Assembly (NCBI GenBank): GCA_038141705.1
Contig: JAYQIQ010000004.1
Location: 1,302,001-1,366,000 of the forward strand
Direction of reading: 5' to 3'
Length of the DNA: 64,000 nucleotides
Origin: Eutrophomonas brisbanensis
GTDB lineage: Bacteria > Pseudomonadota > Gammaproteobacteria > Burkholderiales > Eutrophovitaceae
Positions 7,820 through 16,763 of this stretch are shown one piece after another. The notes under the pieces are model-generated. The model saw only the letters and a list, made by a program, of their open reading frames with translations. It did no database searches and was not told where the DNA came from. The number at the start of each line of letters is the position of its first letter. Positions within the stretch are counted from its first letter, which is position 1. Both the position numbers and the translations under genes were made by a program.

Positions 7820-8665
7820 ATGAAAACTGACGCAGTATTTGATAAGGAGCTTGGCGCTCACTATAGCAAACCGGGTCTACTCAACCGTATCCTCTCGGCG
7901 TTAGAGCAAGCTGGTATCAACTTGAACGCCGCATCCTCCGACGATTTCTCGCCTTTTGCAGAGTTTCACATTGGGGGTGCGGGTGCGACTCGGGAGCTTG
8001 GGCGATTGGCCTCCCTTCGCGCGGGTCAACTGATCATCGATATTGGTAGTGGATTAGGAGGGCCTGCTCGAACATTGGCCGAGCAGTTTGACGTTCGCGT
8101 CAAAGGAATAGATCTCACGGAAGAGTACTGTTCTGTAGCAACAGAGTTAACAAAAATAGTTGGTCTCGGCGCTCGTGTGAGCTTTGAACACGGGAATGCA
8201 CTGAACCTTCCTTTTGAGGACAAAGCATTTGATGTGGCGTGGACACAGCAATCGTGTATGAATATCGCAAGTAAAGATCGGATGATTGCGGAGGTATCAC
8301 GCATTTTAAAAACTGGCGGAACCTTTGTGTTTCAAGAGGTGCTTGCGGGTGAAAATCCTGAGCCACTATTAATTCCGGTGCCCTGGGCCAGTGATGCAGG
8401 TATGAGTTTTCTTTGGACGCCAAAGGATATAAAAAAACTGATAGAGGATTATGGATTTATTGAAAAAAAGTGGATTGATGTAACGCCGAAGTACATTGAA
8501 GAATACCGAGCACTCGCAGCGAAAACTGCGGATACTAATGTGCGTCCCATCCTTGGTGCGCATCTCATGCTAGGCGATCGTTCGGGTGAAATGCGAAAGA
8601 ACGTCGTTAAAAACTTAGAGACGGATCGCGTAAAAGTTTATCAAGGTGTTTTTGTAAAAGATTGA
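7820..8665 (+). CDS. Class I SAM-dependent methyltransferase
   Basis: A 281-residue class I methyltransferase. Motif I is LIIDIGSGLGGPARTLA (about residues 72-88), with the acidic motif II around VKGIDLTEEYC and motif IV near FDVAWTQQSCMNI. The arrangement resembles small-molecule N-, C- or As-methyltransferases of the ubiE/sarcosine-methyltransferase type; the acceptor is unknown. The start is 15 bases after the SDR stop, suggesting a two-gene operon. The 143 bases to the convergent YgiQ gene hold no clear terminator. Confidence 0.88.
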   Translation: MKTDAVFDKELGAHYSKPGLLNRILSALEQAGINLNAASSDDFSPFAEFHIGGAGATRELGRLASLRAGQLIIDIGSGLGGPARTLAEQFDVRVKGIDLTEEYCSVATELTKIVGLGARVSFEHGNALNLPFEDKAFDVAWTQQSCMNIASKDRMIAEVSRILKTGGTFVFQEVLAGENPEPLLIPVPWASDAGMSFLWTPKDIKKLIEDYGFIEKKWIDVTPKYIEEYRALAAKTADTNVRPILGAHLMLGDRSGEMRKNVVKNLETDRVKVYQGVFVKD

Positions 8666-8808
8666 TTCTGGAGATGTAAGTCAATGCGTTCTCTAGATGG
8701 CGAAGTTGTTTGCAAAGAGCGTGGTCGTGTTTGCAAGAGTTTTTCAAGAGAAACGGTCTCCTAAATTTTCTGGTAGCTAGTACGCTCCCGCGCTCCTGAA
8801 AAGCACAG

Positions 8809-10920
8809 TTAGTTTGACTTCGGTCCTGGAGGTAAACCAGTGTGTGTTGTCCTAAAGGATTTGTATTTTGTTGGTTTCCTAGAACCCTCGGGTCTGTATC
8901 CAGTTCCCTTCGGTTGAAAATTGGGTATTAAATGCTTTTTACCGGGACCAATTAAGTCTGCTCTCCCCATTTTTTTCAGAGCGTCGCGGAGCATGGGCCA
9001 GTTTTCGGGGTCGTGGTAGCGTAAAAATGCCTTGTGTAGACGTCGCCTTCGAAGACCTTTTGGAATCAAAACGGGCTCGCTATCTTGCGTAACCTTTCTG
9101 AGTGGATTCTTCTCTGAGTGATACATGGCAGTTGCAAGTGCCATCGGGGAAGGAAGAAAAGCTTGTACTTGATCGGCTCGGAATCCATTTTTTTTCAACC
9201 AAAGTGCGAGCTCCAACATATCCTGATCGCTGGTTCCCGGATGTGCTGCGATGAAGTACGGAATGAGATATTGTTCTTTGCCAACTTGTTTTGAGTAGCG
9301 ATCGAACAACTCTTTGAAACGATAGTAGGTGCCAACACCTGGCTTCATCATTTTCGAGAGAGGGCCCTCACCAATCGCTTCAGGGGCAATTTTCAGATAG
9401 CCTCCAACATGGTGTTGGGCTAATTCCCGAACATACTCAGGGGACTCGATCGCCAGGTCATATCTGACTCCGGATCCAATTAGCACCTTCTTAATTCCTG
9501 GTAGATTACGAATGCGTTGATACAGAGCGATGAGTGGTGCGTGATTTGTATTTAGGTTTTTACATACTCCTGGGTAGACACAGGAGAGCTTCCTGCACGA
9601 GGATTCAATTTTTGGGCTCTTACAAGCTAGGCGATACATATTTGCGGTGGGCCCACCAAGATCAGAAATAACCCCCGTAAAGTCGTCGGTTTTATCTCGA
9701 ATGAGTTCGACTTCACGCGTTACCGAATCTTCTGAGCGATTCTGGATGATCCTTCCTTCGTGCTCGGTGATCGAGCAGAAAGTGCATCCACCGAAACATC
9801 CACGCTGTATCGTGACGGAGAATCGAATCATGTCAAACGCTGGAATTTTTTTGTTACCGTAGATGGGATGCGGTTTTCTCGCATAAGGTAGTTCGTAAAT
9901 TCCATCCATTTCCTCGGTGGAGAGCGGTATGGCAGGCGGGTTGATCCAAATTTCTCTGTCGCCATGTCGCTGCAGTAAGACTCGAGCATTTCCTGGATTA
10001 GATTCCAAGTGCAGCACCCTTGATGTGTGAGCGTACATCACTGGGTCATGCTCGACGACCTCATAGTCTGGCAGTCTTATAACCGTTTTATCTCTGGGCG
10101 AACGTATTTTTTGCTCAGTTGGTTCATGCGTTTTGATTTCACTAGCTTGCGATTTTTTCTCAATAACTGCATAGGGATCAACGGGTTTATGAATTTCACC
10201 TGGGGTATCAATTAGCGTTGAATCTTGGATAACCCAATCACCAGAAATTTGCTTTAACGAAACTGCGGTGCCACGAATATCGGTGATGTCTCTACATTTT
10301 TCGCCACTCGCGATACGGTGCGCGAGTTCTACGAGGGCACGTTCCGCATTTCCAAATAGAAGGATGTCCGCCTTGGCATCCAGCAAAACGGATCGTCTGA
10401 CTTTTTCCGACCAATAGTCAAAGTGAGCGATGCGTCTTAAACTGGCCTCAATACCACCTAGAACAATCGGGGAAGATTTATATGCTTGGCGTACACGTTG
10501 ACTATAAACAATCACGCTGCGGTCAGGTCGTTTCCCAGCTTCTGCATCTGGCGTGTACGCATCGTCAGTTCGGATTTTTTTATCCGATGTATAACGATTG
10601 ACCATGGAATCCATATTGCCAGCAGTGATTCCAAAGAACAATTTTGGCTCTCCGAGAACCTTGAACGCATCTACATCATTCCAGTCAGGCTGAGCAATGA
10701 TCCCTACCCGAAACCCCTGACTCTCAAGTAGGCGACCGATGATGGCCATCCCGAAGCTCGGGTGGTCCACGTAAGCATCCCCAGTCACAATAATAATGTC
10801 ACACTGGTCCCAGCCAAGGTTAACCATTTCCTCGCAAGACATCGGGAGAAACTGAGCAGTCCCAAATCGACTGGCCCAATATTTTTTATATTGGAAGATA
10901 TTCGACGGCGTTGCTCTCAT
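8809..10920 (-). CDS. ygiQ: YgiQ family radical SAM protein
   Basis: A 703-residue protein of the YgiQ radical SAM family (UPF0313). The N-terminal region has the conserved CDIIIVTGDAYVDHPSFG; the radical SAM cysteine triad CX3CX2C is seen in RGCFGGCTFC around residue 375. The C terminus is basic and probably disordered (KPTKYKSFRT). Length is near that of the E. coli protein. The substrate reaction of YgiQ is not established. It is followed 67 bases downstream of its start by rluE on the same strand (rluE lies upstream in transcription), but the two are not obviously linked functionally. Confidence 0.94.
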   Translation of the reverse strand: MRATPSNIFQYKKYWASRFGTAQFLPMSCEEMVNLGWDQCDIIIVTGDAYVDHPSFGMAIIGRLLESQGFRVGIIAQPDWNDVDAFKVLGEPKLFFGITAGNMDSMVNRYTSDKKIRTDDAYTPDAEAGKRPDRSVIVYSQRVRQAYKSSPIVLGGIEASLRRIAHFDYWSEKVRRSVLLDAKADILLFGNAERALVELAHRIASGEKCRDITDIRGTAVSLKQISGDWVIQDSTLIDTPGEIHKPVDPYAVIEKKSQASEIKTHEPTEQKIRSPRDKTVIRLPDYEVVEHDPVMYAHTSRVLHLESNPGNARVLLQRHGDREIWINPPAIPLSTEEMDGIYELPYARKPHPIYGNKKIPAFDMIRFSVTIQRGCFGGCTFCSITEHEGRIIQNRSEDSVTREVELIRDKTDDFTGVISDLGGPTANMYRLACKSPKIESSCRKLSCVYPGVCKNLNTNHAPLIALYQRIRNLPGIKKVLIGSGVRYDLAIESPEYVRELAQHHVGGYLKIAPEAIGEGPLSKMMKPGVGTYYRFKELFDRYSKQVGKEQYLIPYFIAAHPGTSDQDMLELALWLKKNGFRADQVQAFLPSPMALATAMYHSEKNPLRKVTQDSEPVLIPKGLRRRRLHKAFLRYHDPENWPMLRDALKKMGRADLIGPGKKHLIPNFQPKGTGYRPEGSRKPTKYKSFRTTHTGLPPGPKSN

Positions 10921-10987
10921 GATTTTAAAAGGTTACGCGTAAGACGTAAGTGTACGGCATTGAAGTGCACAACGTGACCGCATTGAT

Positions 10988-11515
10988 TTAAAGTATTTTC
11001 CATTCTCCAGGCTTTAGGTCGGCTAGAGAGTACTTACCTACCGACACACGGACCAATCGTAGGGTGGGGTATCCAACGGCGGCGGTCATTTTCCGTACCT
11101 GCCGATTTCTTCCTTCAGTGATCGTCAACTCAATCCAGCTGGTTGGGATTGATTTCCTGAATCGTATGGGCGGATAGCGATCCCACAAATCTGGCTCACT
11201 TAGTTTTTTTGCCTTCGCAGGAAGCGTTATTTTTTCCTCGATTAATACTCCCCGAGAGAGTTGTGCGATTGCTTCCTCGGTGGGTTCTCCCTCGACTTGG
11301 GACCAATACGTTTTTGGTTTCTTATTTTTCGGGTTAGCAAGTAAATGTTGAAGACGACCATCATCTGTTAAGACAAGCAAACCCTCGCTGTCGTAATCAA
11401 GGCGTCCAGCAGGATAGACATTTTTCAAATCAATATATTCCGACAGTGTGGGTCTGCCAGAGTCGTCGGTGAACTGCGAGAGGACGCCGTAGGGTTTATT
11501 AAATAATACGATCAA
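10988..11515 (-). CDS. rluE: 23S rRNA pseudouridine synthase E
   Basis: Pseudouridine synthase of the RsuA/RluE family (175 residues), which isomerises a uridine in 23S rRNA domain V (U2457 in E. coli). The catalytic aspartate lies in PAGRLDYDSEGLLVLTDDG, and the conserved ITEGRNRQVRKM motif is near the C terminus. There is no N-terminal S4 domain, matching RluE rather than RsuA or RluB. It begins directly with MIVLFNKPYGVLSQF, as in homologues. A 139-bp divergent gap to the next gene would hold its promoter. Confidence 0.92.
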   Translation of the reverse strand: MIVLFNKPYGVLSQFTDDSGRPTLSEYIDLKNVYPAGRLDYDSEGLLVLTDDGRLQHLLANPKNKKPKTYWSQVEGEPTEEAIAQLSRGVLIEEKITLPAKAKKLSEPDLWDRYPPIRFRKSIPTSWIELTITEGRNRQVRKMTAAVGYPTLRLVRVSVGKYSLADLKPGEWKIL

Positions 11516-11654
11516 TCTGACTTCCTTTTGTTGTAACTGGCAATGGGTTTTGGGAGAGCTGATTTAATTGCGATAAACTAACATCTCATCGATCGTGTCG
11601 CATAAGTGTGTTTCGGTCAGCATTTATTATTTTGTTAAAGAGATGTAGATAACT

Positions 11655-12161
11655 ATGCTTTTCAGGAGATTTGTATTTAGATTTAAAGTCATCGGGGCTG
11701 CCCTTGTGCTTTCGATAAATGGAATTATGATTCAATCCGCCTTAGCTGCGGGTTCCGTAGCGATGCAGGCGGAAAGCCTGATGAAGCTCGCGCCTCAGGC
11801 GTACAACATGGGCATGCGTAACGGGGATCCAGCTAAATGGAATCAGTATTTTGAGTCAAAGGTAAGGAGAACTGCTCCAGGGATTGTTATTGATGGGGAG
11901 GCGGCTCTCCAGGCGTATAACCAATGGGAGTTCGATACATTTAAAGCCAAGTGGGTAACAAAGCGGATTACGGTTCATGACCTGGTCGGAGCAATGGAGT
12001 ACGAGTGGTCTGCGACCCATAAACCGTCTGGGGACAAGATCAAGATTGATGGTGTGGCGATGTTTGAACTGGGCATGAGTGGGAAGGTCAAAAATATAGA
12101 TTTTTATTTTGACAGCGCCGGTGTTGATAAGTACTTTCAAAGCGCACCTGGAAGAAAGTAA
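11655..12161 (+). CDS. Secreted NTF2/SnoaL-like protein
   Basis: A 168-residue protein with a long N-terminal signal sequence (hydrophobic stretch about residues 10-30, cleavage probably after SALAA). The mature part fits the NTF2-like/SnoaL alpha+beta fold: a helical start (ESLMKLAPQAYNMGMRNGDPAKWNQYF) followed by strands around VTKRITVHDLVGAMEYEW. This fold serves enzymes or ligand-binding proteins and gives no specific function. It is followed 23 bases later by another small secreted protein on the same strand. Confidence 0.7.
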   Translation: MLFRRFVFRFKVIGAALVLSINGIMIQSALAAGSVAMQAESLMKLAPQAYNMGMRNGDPAKWNQYFESKVRRTAPGIVIDGEAALQAYNQWEFDTFKAKWVTKRITVHDLVGAMEYEWSATHKPSGDKIKIDGVAMFELGMSGKVKNIDFYFDSAGVDKYFQSAPGRK

Positions 12162-12184
12162 AAGTGGATATATCGAGGTAATTT

Positions 12185-12616
12185 ATGGAAAAATTTTTTA
12201 AATTATTTTTAAGGTCTTTCACCGCTTTAACTTTGATGGTCTCGGTTGGGGCTGTGTATTCTGACGAGACCGATACGTGTCCGCGGGATGAGAATTGGAT
12301 TGAGTGCCGCGCAGAGCAAGGGGATTTACTCGCAATTTACAAGGTTGCACGAGAATCCTATGACAAAGCCTATGACCAAGTTAAGTCGACAGGCCTAGCT
12401 GATTTTACGGTTCCCCTTAGTTACGGTCGCCAGCTGGTTGATAGCAAAGAGCGCAATGGAAAGCGATTGCTGAAAATGGTTCATCTTCAATTAAGCTGGG
12501 GCAACCATGTGAATCGCGATCAGGCGCTACAGTGGCTGAAGGAGGACTACGAACAGCGAAAATTGGATTATCTGCCGGTGCTTATAAATAGACTAGCCCC
12601 AGGACAGGTGAATTGA
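12185..12616 (+). CDS. Small secreted protein of unknown function
   Basis: A 143-residue protein that I do not assign to a family. A signal peptide (LRSFTALTLMVSVGAVYS) is followed by a short mature domain with two cysteines early on (TCPRDENWIECRAEQGDL), probably a disulfide. The cysteine pair and the rest (GDLLAIYKVARESYDKAYDQ, NRDQALQWLKEDYEQRK) look helical and tetratricopeptide/Sel1-like in spacing, without a convincing repeat. It probably forms a two-gene unit with the preceding NTF2-like gene and ends at a strong bidirectional terminator. Confidence 0.65.
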   Translation: MEKFFKLFLRSFTALTLMVSVGAVYSDETDTCPRDENWIECRAEQGDLLAIYKVARESYDKAYDQVKSTGLADFTVPLSYGRQLVDSKERNGKRLLKMVHLQLSWGNHVNRDQALQWLKEDYEQRKLDYLPVLINRLAPGQVN

Positions 12617-12631
12617 TCTCGGCTCGCGAAT

Positions 12632-12660
12632 AAAAAAGGCAGCCAGTGGCTGCCTTTTTT
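12632..12660. terminator. Bidirectional intrinsic terminator
   Basis: Stem GGCAGCC / GGCTGCC with a 3-base loop is flanked by A6 and T6, so it works on both strands. It sits between the secreted-protein gene and the convergent cytochrome c gene. Confidence 0.92.
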
Positions 12661-12682
12661 GCTGGGTAAGAACCTAGTAATG

Positions 12683-13132
12683 TCATTGGTTTGGCTTGCA
12701 GCCAATTTCCCACTCGATGCTAGTTTCAGGTGGTTCCTTACACCGGAGCTCACCTAAAATAAAATCCGTAATTACGTAAAGATTGGCGTCGGTAAAATCA
12801 CCCTCGAAAGCAGGCATACCTAGCTGGGTTCTACCGTATTTGATAGTTGCAAACAAGGCTTCTCTGGGAAGCATCGTTTTTCGTAAATTTTTTCCCCAAC
12901 CTCCTTCACTGTGTCCTCCCTGTCCCATGTATTTATGACATAGGATGCAATATCGATCAAAAAGTTGACGGCCACCAGGTCCCATTTTTTTTATTTTTGG
13001 TCTGCCACCAGTCGCCGCTAAGGCGTCGCTAGAAAGGTCAACTGTAATATCAGCCGTTATTGAAATTGCTAATGCACAAACGATAGCGGCGATTTTTCCG
13101 AAGCTTCGGGTAACAAAATTCTTCTTTAACAT
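12683..13132 (-). CDS. Periplasmic cytochrome c, probable electron acceptor of the PQQ dehydrogenase
   Basis: A 149-residue exported c-type cytochrome. The signal peptide covers roughly the first 40 residues (ending near DALAA). One heme-binding CILCH motif is at residues 62-66 and the probable axial methionine is in LGMPAF (about residue 106). This matches the small cytochromes that take electrons from PQQ alcohol dehydrogenases, and the dehydrogenase gene lies just upstream on the same strand, separated by a terminator hairpin. The tail (KEPPETSIEWEIGCKPNQ) has two further cysteines that could pair. Partnership is inferred from neighbourhood. Confidence 0.88.
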   Translation of the reverse strand: MLKKNFVTRSFGKIAAIVCALAISITADITVDLSSDALAATGGRPKIKKMGPGGRQLFDRYCILCHKYMGQGGHSEGGWGKNLRKTMLPREALFATIKYGRTQLGMPAFEGDFTDANLYVITDFILGELRCKEPPETSIEWEIGCKPNQ

Positions 13133-13183
13133 TATTCAACTACTCGCAGTCTAAATTTTAATCAACGATACAAGCAAAACAAT

Positions 13184-13215
13184 AAAAACTTACGGGACCG
13201 AAGTCCCGTAAGTTT
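13184..13215 (-). terminator. Intrinsic terminator between PQQ dehydrogenase and cytochrome c
   Basis: On the minus strand a perfect 13-bp stem (AAACTTACGGGAC / GTCCCGTAAGTTT) is closed by a UUCG tetraloop and followed by a T run. It would stop most transcripts after the dehydrogenase and let a fraction continue into the cytochrome. A second, shorter hairpin (CTATCTC / GAGATAG) lies at 13233-13252. Confidence 0.92.
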
Positions 13216-13261
13216 GTACAACATATCAGTCTCTATCTCCTGGAAGAGATAGTAACTCACA

Positions 13262-15073
13262 TTAAGGTAGTTCGAAGACGTATAAAACGTTACTTGGAAC
13301 TTGAGACTTAAGTTCTGGTGTTGCACTTACAAACCACTGAGGCCATGCACCACCAAGACCAACTTCAATTGCAACGTACTGCTTGCCGTCTGACTCGAAA
13401 GTCATTGGAGGAGCATTGATTGCAGAACCGGTTTCAAATCTCCAGAGCTCCTCAAGCGTAGTTGCATCGTGAGCTACAACTGCTCCCTCTGCATAACCTG
13501 AGAACACGAGTCCACCAGCGGTTGAAAGTAGTCCACCTAACTGTGGGTACTTGGTTGAGTGCTTTGCTACAACCTTGCCAGTTTGAACGTCGATTGCGGT
13601 AATACTTCCCCAAATACGTCCACAGTCTGGATCTTCAAATGTGGAGTAAGGAGCGCCGCCGAGGAACAACTGACGTGGCTTGTGAGCGCCAGGGACAGTT
13701 ACTTCATTGAATGCTTTGTTACATCCGTCGATAGTTGGAATGTAATAAAGATTCGTAGCTGGGCTGTATGAAGTTGGTGGCCAGTTTTTTCCACCCATGT
13801 GACCTGGCTTCAACGTACCTTCGATCGTTCCGCGACCTTCAGTAGCGGTTCCACGCAATGCTGCGGTTCCAGGAACATAGGTCTGAACGTCTACACTTGG
13901 ATCGTAAGTCTTTGGCTTACAGTTTTCATCCAATCCGCCACTCCAGTTCAATTCTTCAACGAACTGGGTTGCCCACAAACACTTACCATTTGTACGGTCA
14001 AGTGCGTAAGCATATCCGTTACGGTTTGCGTGAAGCACTGCACGCACAAATTTTCCATTAACGTTGGTGTCAACGAAAGTGTTTTCGTTGATCGAATCAA
14101 AGTCATATGGATCGTTAGGTGTGTGCTGGAAGCCCCATACGATTTCACCAGTGTCAGCATTTACAGCAATCTGACTGTCAGTCCAGAGGTTGTCACCTGG
14201 ACGGTACGCTGAATCCCAGTCTGGACCAGGGTTCGCGGTACCCCAAACGATGATGTTAAGCTCTGGGTCATATGAGCCGGTAACCCAAGTGGTACCACCA
14301 CCGGTTTTCCAAGCGCCATAGTTATCTTTCCACGTCTCGTGGCCAGGCTCACCTGGTCCAGGAATCGTGTAGGTACGCCAGATTTGCTCACCAGTTTTAA
14401 GGTCCATTGCTTCGAGGTATCCTCGAACGCCGAACTCAGCACCAGCCATACCAGTTACCACTTTGTTACCAGCGATTAGAGGTGCACCAGTGATGGTCTC
14501 ACCGTTACCTGGATCAGCAACTTGTGCTTCCCAAACGAGCGTTCCATCGGTTTTGTTCAAAGCGATGATTCGTCCATCAATGACTGGCGAGATAACCATA
14601 TTTTCAGCGAGGACTGCACCACGGTTATTAATACCGCAACATGCAACGGTAGTTGCATAGTCTCGGTCTGGAGCAGGGTCGTATTGCCATACGATTCTTG
14701 GTACACCGCCACGGGTGTCAAGCTTAGTTACTACACCCCAACCCGTGGTCAAGTATAGGAAACCGTCTTCAGCAGTCGGTGTGCCCTCAAGACCAGCAAA
14801 TGGGAACGCGATAACTTCTTTACCACCACCCTGAGTACCACCCATTGCAAAGGTAAAAGCGACCTTGAGGTCTTTAACGTTATCTTTATTGATTTGAGAA
14901 AGTCCAGAAAAACGGTGTGCCTCCAAGTTACCATGGTGGTTCAACCAGTTTCCAGGCTCCTTCTCGCTGTTTACAAGGCGATCGGTGGTCACGTTGCCAG
15001 CAATAGCTGACGCAGCAAGTCCAAAACCGGCAAGGACTAGACCAAGACGCCCGAGTGTTGATTTAACTTTCAT
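13262..15073 (-). CDS. PQQ-dependent alcohol dehydrogenase, lanthanide-type active site
   Basis: A 603-residue quinoprotein alcohol dehydrogenase of the methanol/ethanol class, acting in the periplasm. The start is ATG 15073, just after GGGAGGAG; a longer frame to 15112 lacks that support. The signal peptide ends near residue 26. Eight-bladed propeller features are seen: vicinal cysteines CC at 145-146 next to PQQ, GGGTTW at 258-263, NPGPDWDSAYRPGDNLW, and the active site PYDFDSINE with Asp324-x-Asp326. The second aspartate is the hallmark of lanthanide-dependent enzymes (XoxF, PedH); calcium enzymes have Ala or Ser there. Methanol versus longer alcohols cannot be decided. No PQQ biosynthesis genes are in view. 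Confidence 0.93.
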   Translation of the reverse strand: MKVKSTLGRLGLVLAGFGLAASAIAGNVTTDRLVNSEKEPGNWLNHHGNLEAHRFSGLSQINKDNVKDLKVAFTFAMGGTQGGGKEVIAFPFAGLEGTPTAEDGFLYLTTGWGVVTKLDTRGGVPRIVWQYDPAPDRDYATTVACCGINNRGAVLAENMVISPVIDGRIIALNKTDGTLVWEAQVADPGNGETITGAPLIAGNKVVTGMAGAEFGVRGYLEAMDLKTGEQIWRTYTIPGPGEPGHETWKDNYGAWKTGGGTTWVTGSYDPELNIIVWGTANPGPDWDSAYRPGDNLWTDSQIAVNADTGEIVWGFQHTPNDPYDFDSINENTFVDTNVNGKFVRAVLHANRNGYAYALDRTNGKCLWATQFVEELNWSGGLDENCKPKTYDPSVDVQTYVPGTAALRGTATEGRGTIEGTLKPGHMGGKNWPPTSYSPATNLYYIPTIDGCNKAFNEVTVPGAHKPRQLFLGGAPYSTFEDPDCGRIWGSITAIDVQTGKVVAKHSTKYPQLGGLLSTAGGLVFSGYAEGAVVAHDATTLEELWRFETGSAINAPPMTFESDGKQYVAIEVGLGGAWPQWFVSATPELKSQVPSNVLYVFELP

Positions 15074-15160
15074 TAAAGTCTCCTCCCGAAGGAATAAAAC
15101 GATTAAAAACAAGAGCGAAACGTTTTTTGAATTCAGAATTCTATATTTGCTCTTAGTTTC

Positions 15161-15188
15161 ATTCTATACAACTAACAAACCTGGTCAA
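15161..15188 (-). promoter_or_regulatory. Probable sigma70-type promoter of the PQQ dehydrogenase
   Basis: On the minus strand TTGACC (15183-15188), a 16-base spacer and TAGAAT (15161-15166) lie about 85 bases before the start codon. The match is good for both hexamers. The leader of roughly 80 bases could carry regulation, but I see no known riboswitch. Confidence 0.5.
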
Positions 15189-15392
15189 TAGAAAAACAAT
15201 ACACATTTGCAATTTTTTCGTAGAACAAGCTACGGATTTTCATGAGCCGAAATGAGAATCGTTTTTATTTGGATTGGTAGTGAAACCACGAATCTGGTAA
15301 CACCATGAAATGAATAATTATTTATGTATAAACCAGATATTTCTTTGAATTTTGCACCTCATTGGTGCGTTCTTGTTCAGGGATCAATATCT

Positions 15393-16763
15393 CTAGAAGA
15401 AATACCGAATTTCTGAGAAAAATGCTTTGTTTTTTCGTCTGGCCCCGAGAACTGTGTCTGATGCTCCGCCGTAAAATTCGTACCCAGCTGTTGCTTTTAG
15501 GCTATCGCTAATAGCGTAGGTTAGCTTGGGTCGAACTGAATATCCGTGCCCAGTGAATAGCATCGATCCGGCAAGCTCTCCCTCAAGGGTTTCGTTCATC
15601 CATTTTTTACCCACCCGTCCACTCAGTCCGAACGAGTCTTGTTCAAGTTGACCGTTTCCAGTGGCGGATAGTGAATATACGAATCTCTCTGTGCTGTCCG
15701 ATATATTCCTTGGGTCTTGGTAATTCATTACGTGATTATGGAATCCCTGCACGATTGCGGAGAGGTTATTTCCGAAGTCATGTTCAATTCCTACAACCGT
15801 AAATAAAAACGGGTTCTTGATAAGATAATTCGTGCCCGCGTTATCCTCCGTGCGGGTATAGGCCATCTCTATAGCGTAACGATTCGAGCCAACGATGGTC
15901 GCAAGGTCTGCTCCAAACGTCTCGACCTTATTGTAATTTTGGTTAACCAATACGGTCCCACCTGAGCTCCCAGTGATTGCCAAGTCGTAACCGAGATCTC
16001 TCCCGCTCATATAGGAAACAGACCAATCGATATCTCCCCCTGATTGATCGAATTTGATCGCGTACTGGCTGTCGTTTGTTTTTGTTTTTGAGAAACTAAA
16101 GTCTGCAAGCTTGATATCAGCGGTGGTGTGATGTTCAAACTCGGGAATCCAGGCGACGGTTAAGCTCGAATACATACCAAAGACTTTACTCACCTTGATC
16201 GCGTTGACTCCGAAACGGTCCTCATCAATCTCTGGCGATAAGAGCGTGAAATCCCTCGGGGTTAAATTATCGGTGGGATTTAATCGATCCGTGCGTCCCC
16301 ATGCAATGATTTGCTTGCCCGCTCTAATATCCCAATCGCCTTTCCGCAAATGGACATAGGATTCTTTTATGCGACTGATGTCGTAATCCGAATCAAGGAA
16401 TCCTTGATTCTCGGCATAACCCTCAACGAACGCCGACAGCCCTCCAGAGAAACGTTGGTCGTATTTGAGCCACAGTGATCCAACACCAATACTATTGTTG
16501 TTGTCACTCAACCGATTTGAACTCCAAAAACCAGATCGCAGGGATCCCGTTAAGCCCAACTCGTTCAAGCTACTGTGCCACTTATTATTGATCTCCTCTC
16601 CATCAGGCGGAAAGTCCTCGGGGAAGAGTGAGGGTTCATCACTGGGTTCGGGTGGGATGTCGGCGTTTTGCGCCCAACTAGATGCAACAAAAAAAGCCGA
16701 AAGAAAAAAAGCGGCTCCAATAAGAAGGAGCCGCTTAAAATAAGCGCTAGAGTTTGTGGGCAT
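15393..16763 (-). CDS. Outer-membrane beta-barrel protein of an RND/LolA-like operon
   Basis: A 456-residue exported protein with a signal peptide (cleavage after SSWAQ) and a proline/acid-rich linker. The remainder is a run of amphipathic strands ending in phenylalanine (EIRYFF), typical of outer-membrane barrels. It contains DWDIRAGKQIIAWGRTDRLNPTDNLTPRD, a motif I associate with DUF1302-like and alginate-export-like barrels. It overlaps the LolA-like gene by one base (TAATG) and belongs to a three-gene operon with the RND protein. The likely role is outer-membrane exit or receipt of a hydrophobic cargo, inferred from the operon. Confidence 0.82.
   Translation of the reverse strand: MPTNSSAYFKRLLLIGAAFFLSAFFVASSWAQNADIPPEPSDEPSLFPEDFPPDGEEINNKWHSSLNELGLTGSLRSGFWSSNRLSDNNNSIGVGSLWLKYDQRFSGGLSAFVEGYAENQGFLDSDYDISRIKESYVHLRKGDWDIRAGKQIIAWGRTDRLNPTDNLTPRDFTLLSPEIDEDRFGVNAIKVSKVFGMYSSLTVAWIPEFEHHTTADIKLADFSFSKTKTNDSQYAIKFDQSGGDIDWSVSYMSGRDLGYDLAITGSSGGTVLVNQNYNKVETFGADLATIVGSNRYAIEMAYTRTEDNAGTNYLIKNPFLFTVVGIEHDFGNNLSAIVQGFHNHVMNYQDPRNISDSTERFVYSLSATGNGQLEQDSFGLSGRVGKKWMNETLEGELAGSMLFTGHGYSVRPKLTYAISDSLKATAGYEFYGGASDTVLGARRKNKAFFSEIRYFF

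Noticed and set aside
8666..8808. Short 26-codon frame between the methyltransferase and ygiQ
   Set aside because: Too short, without a convincing ribosome binding site or similarity.
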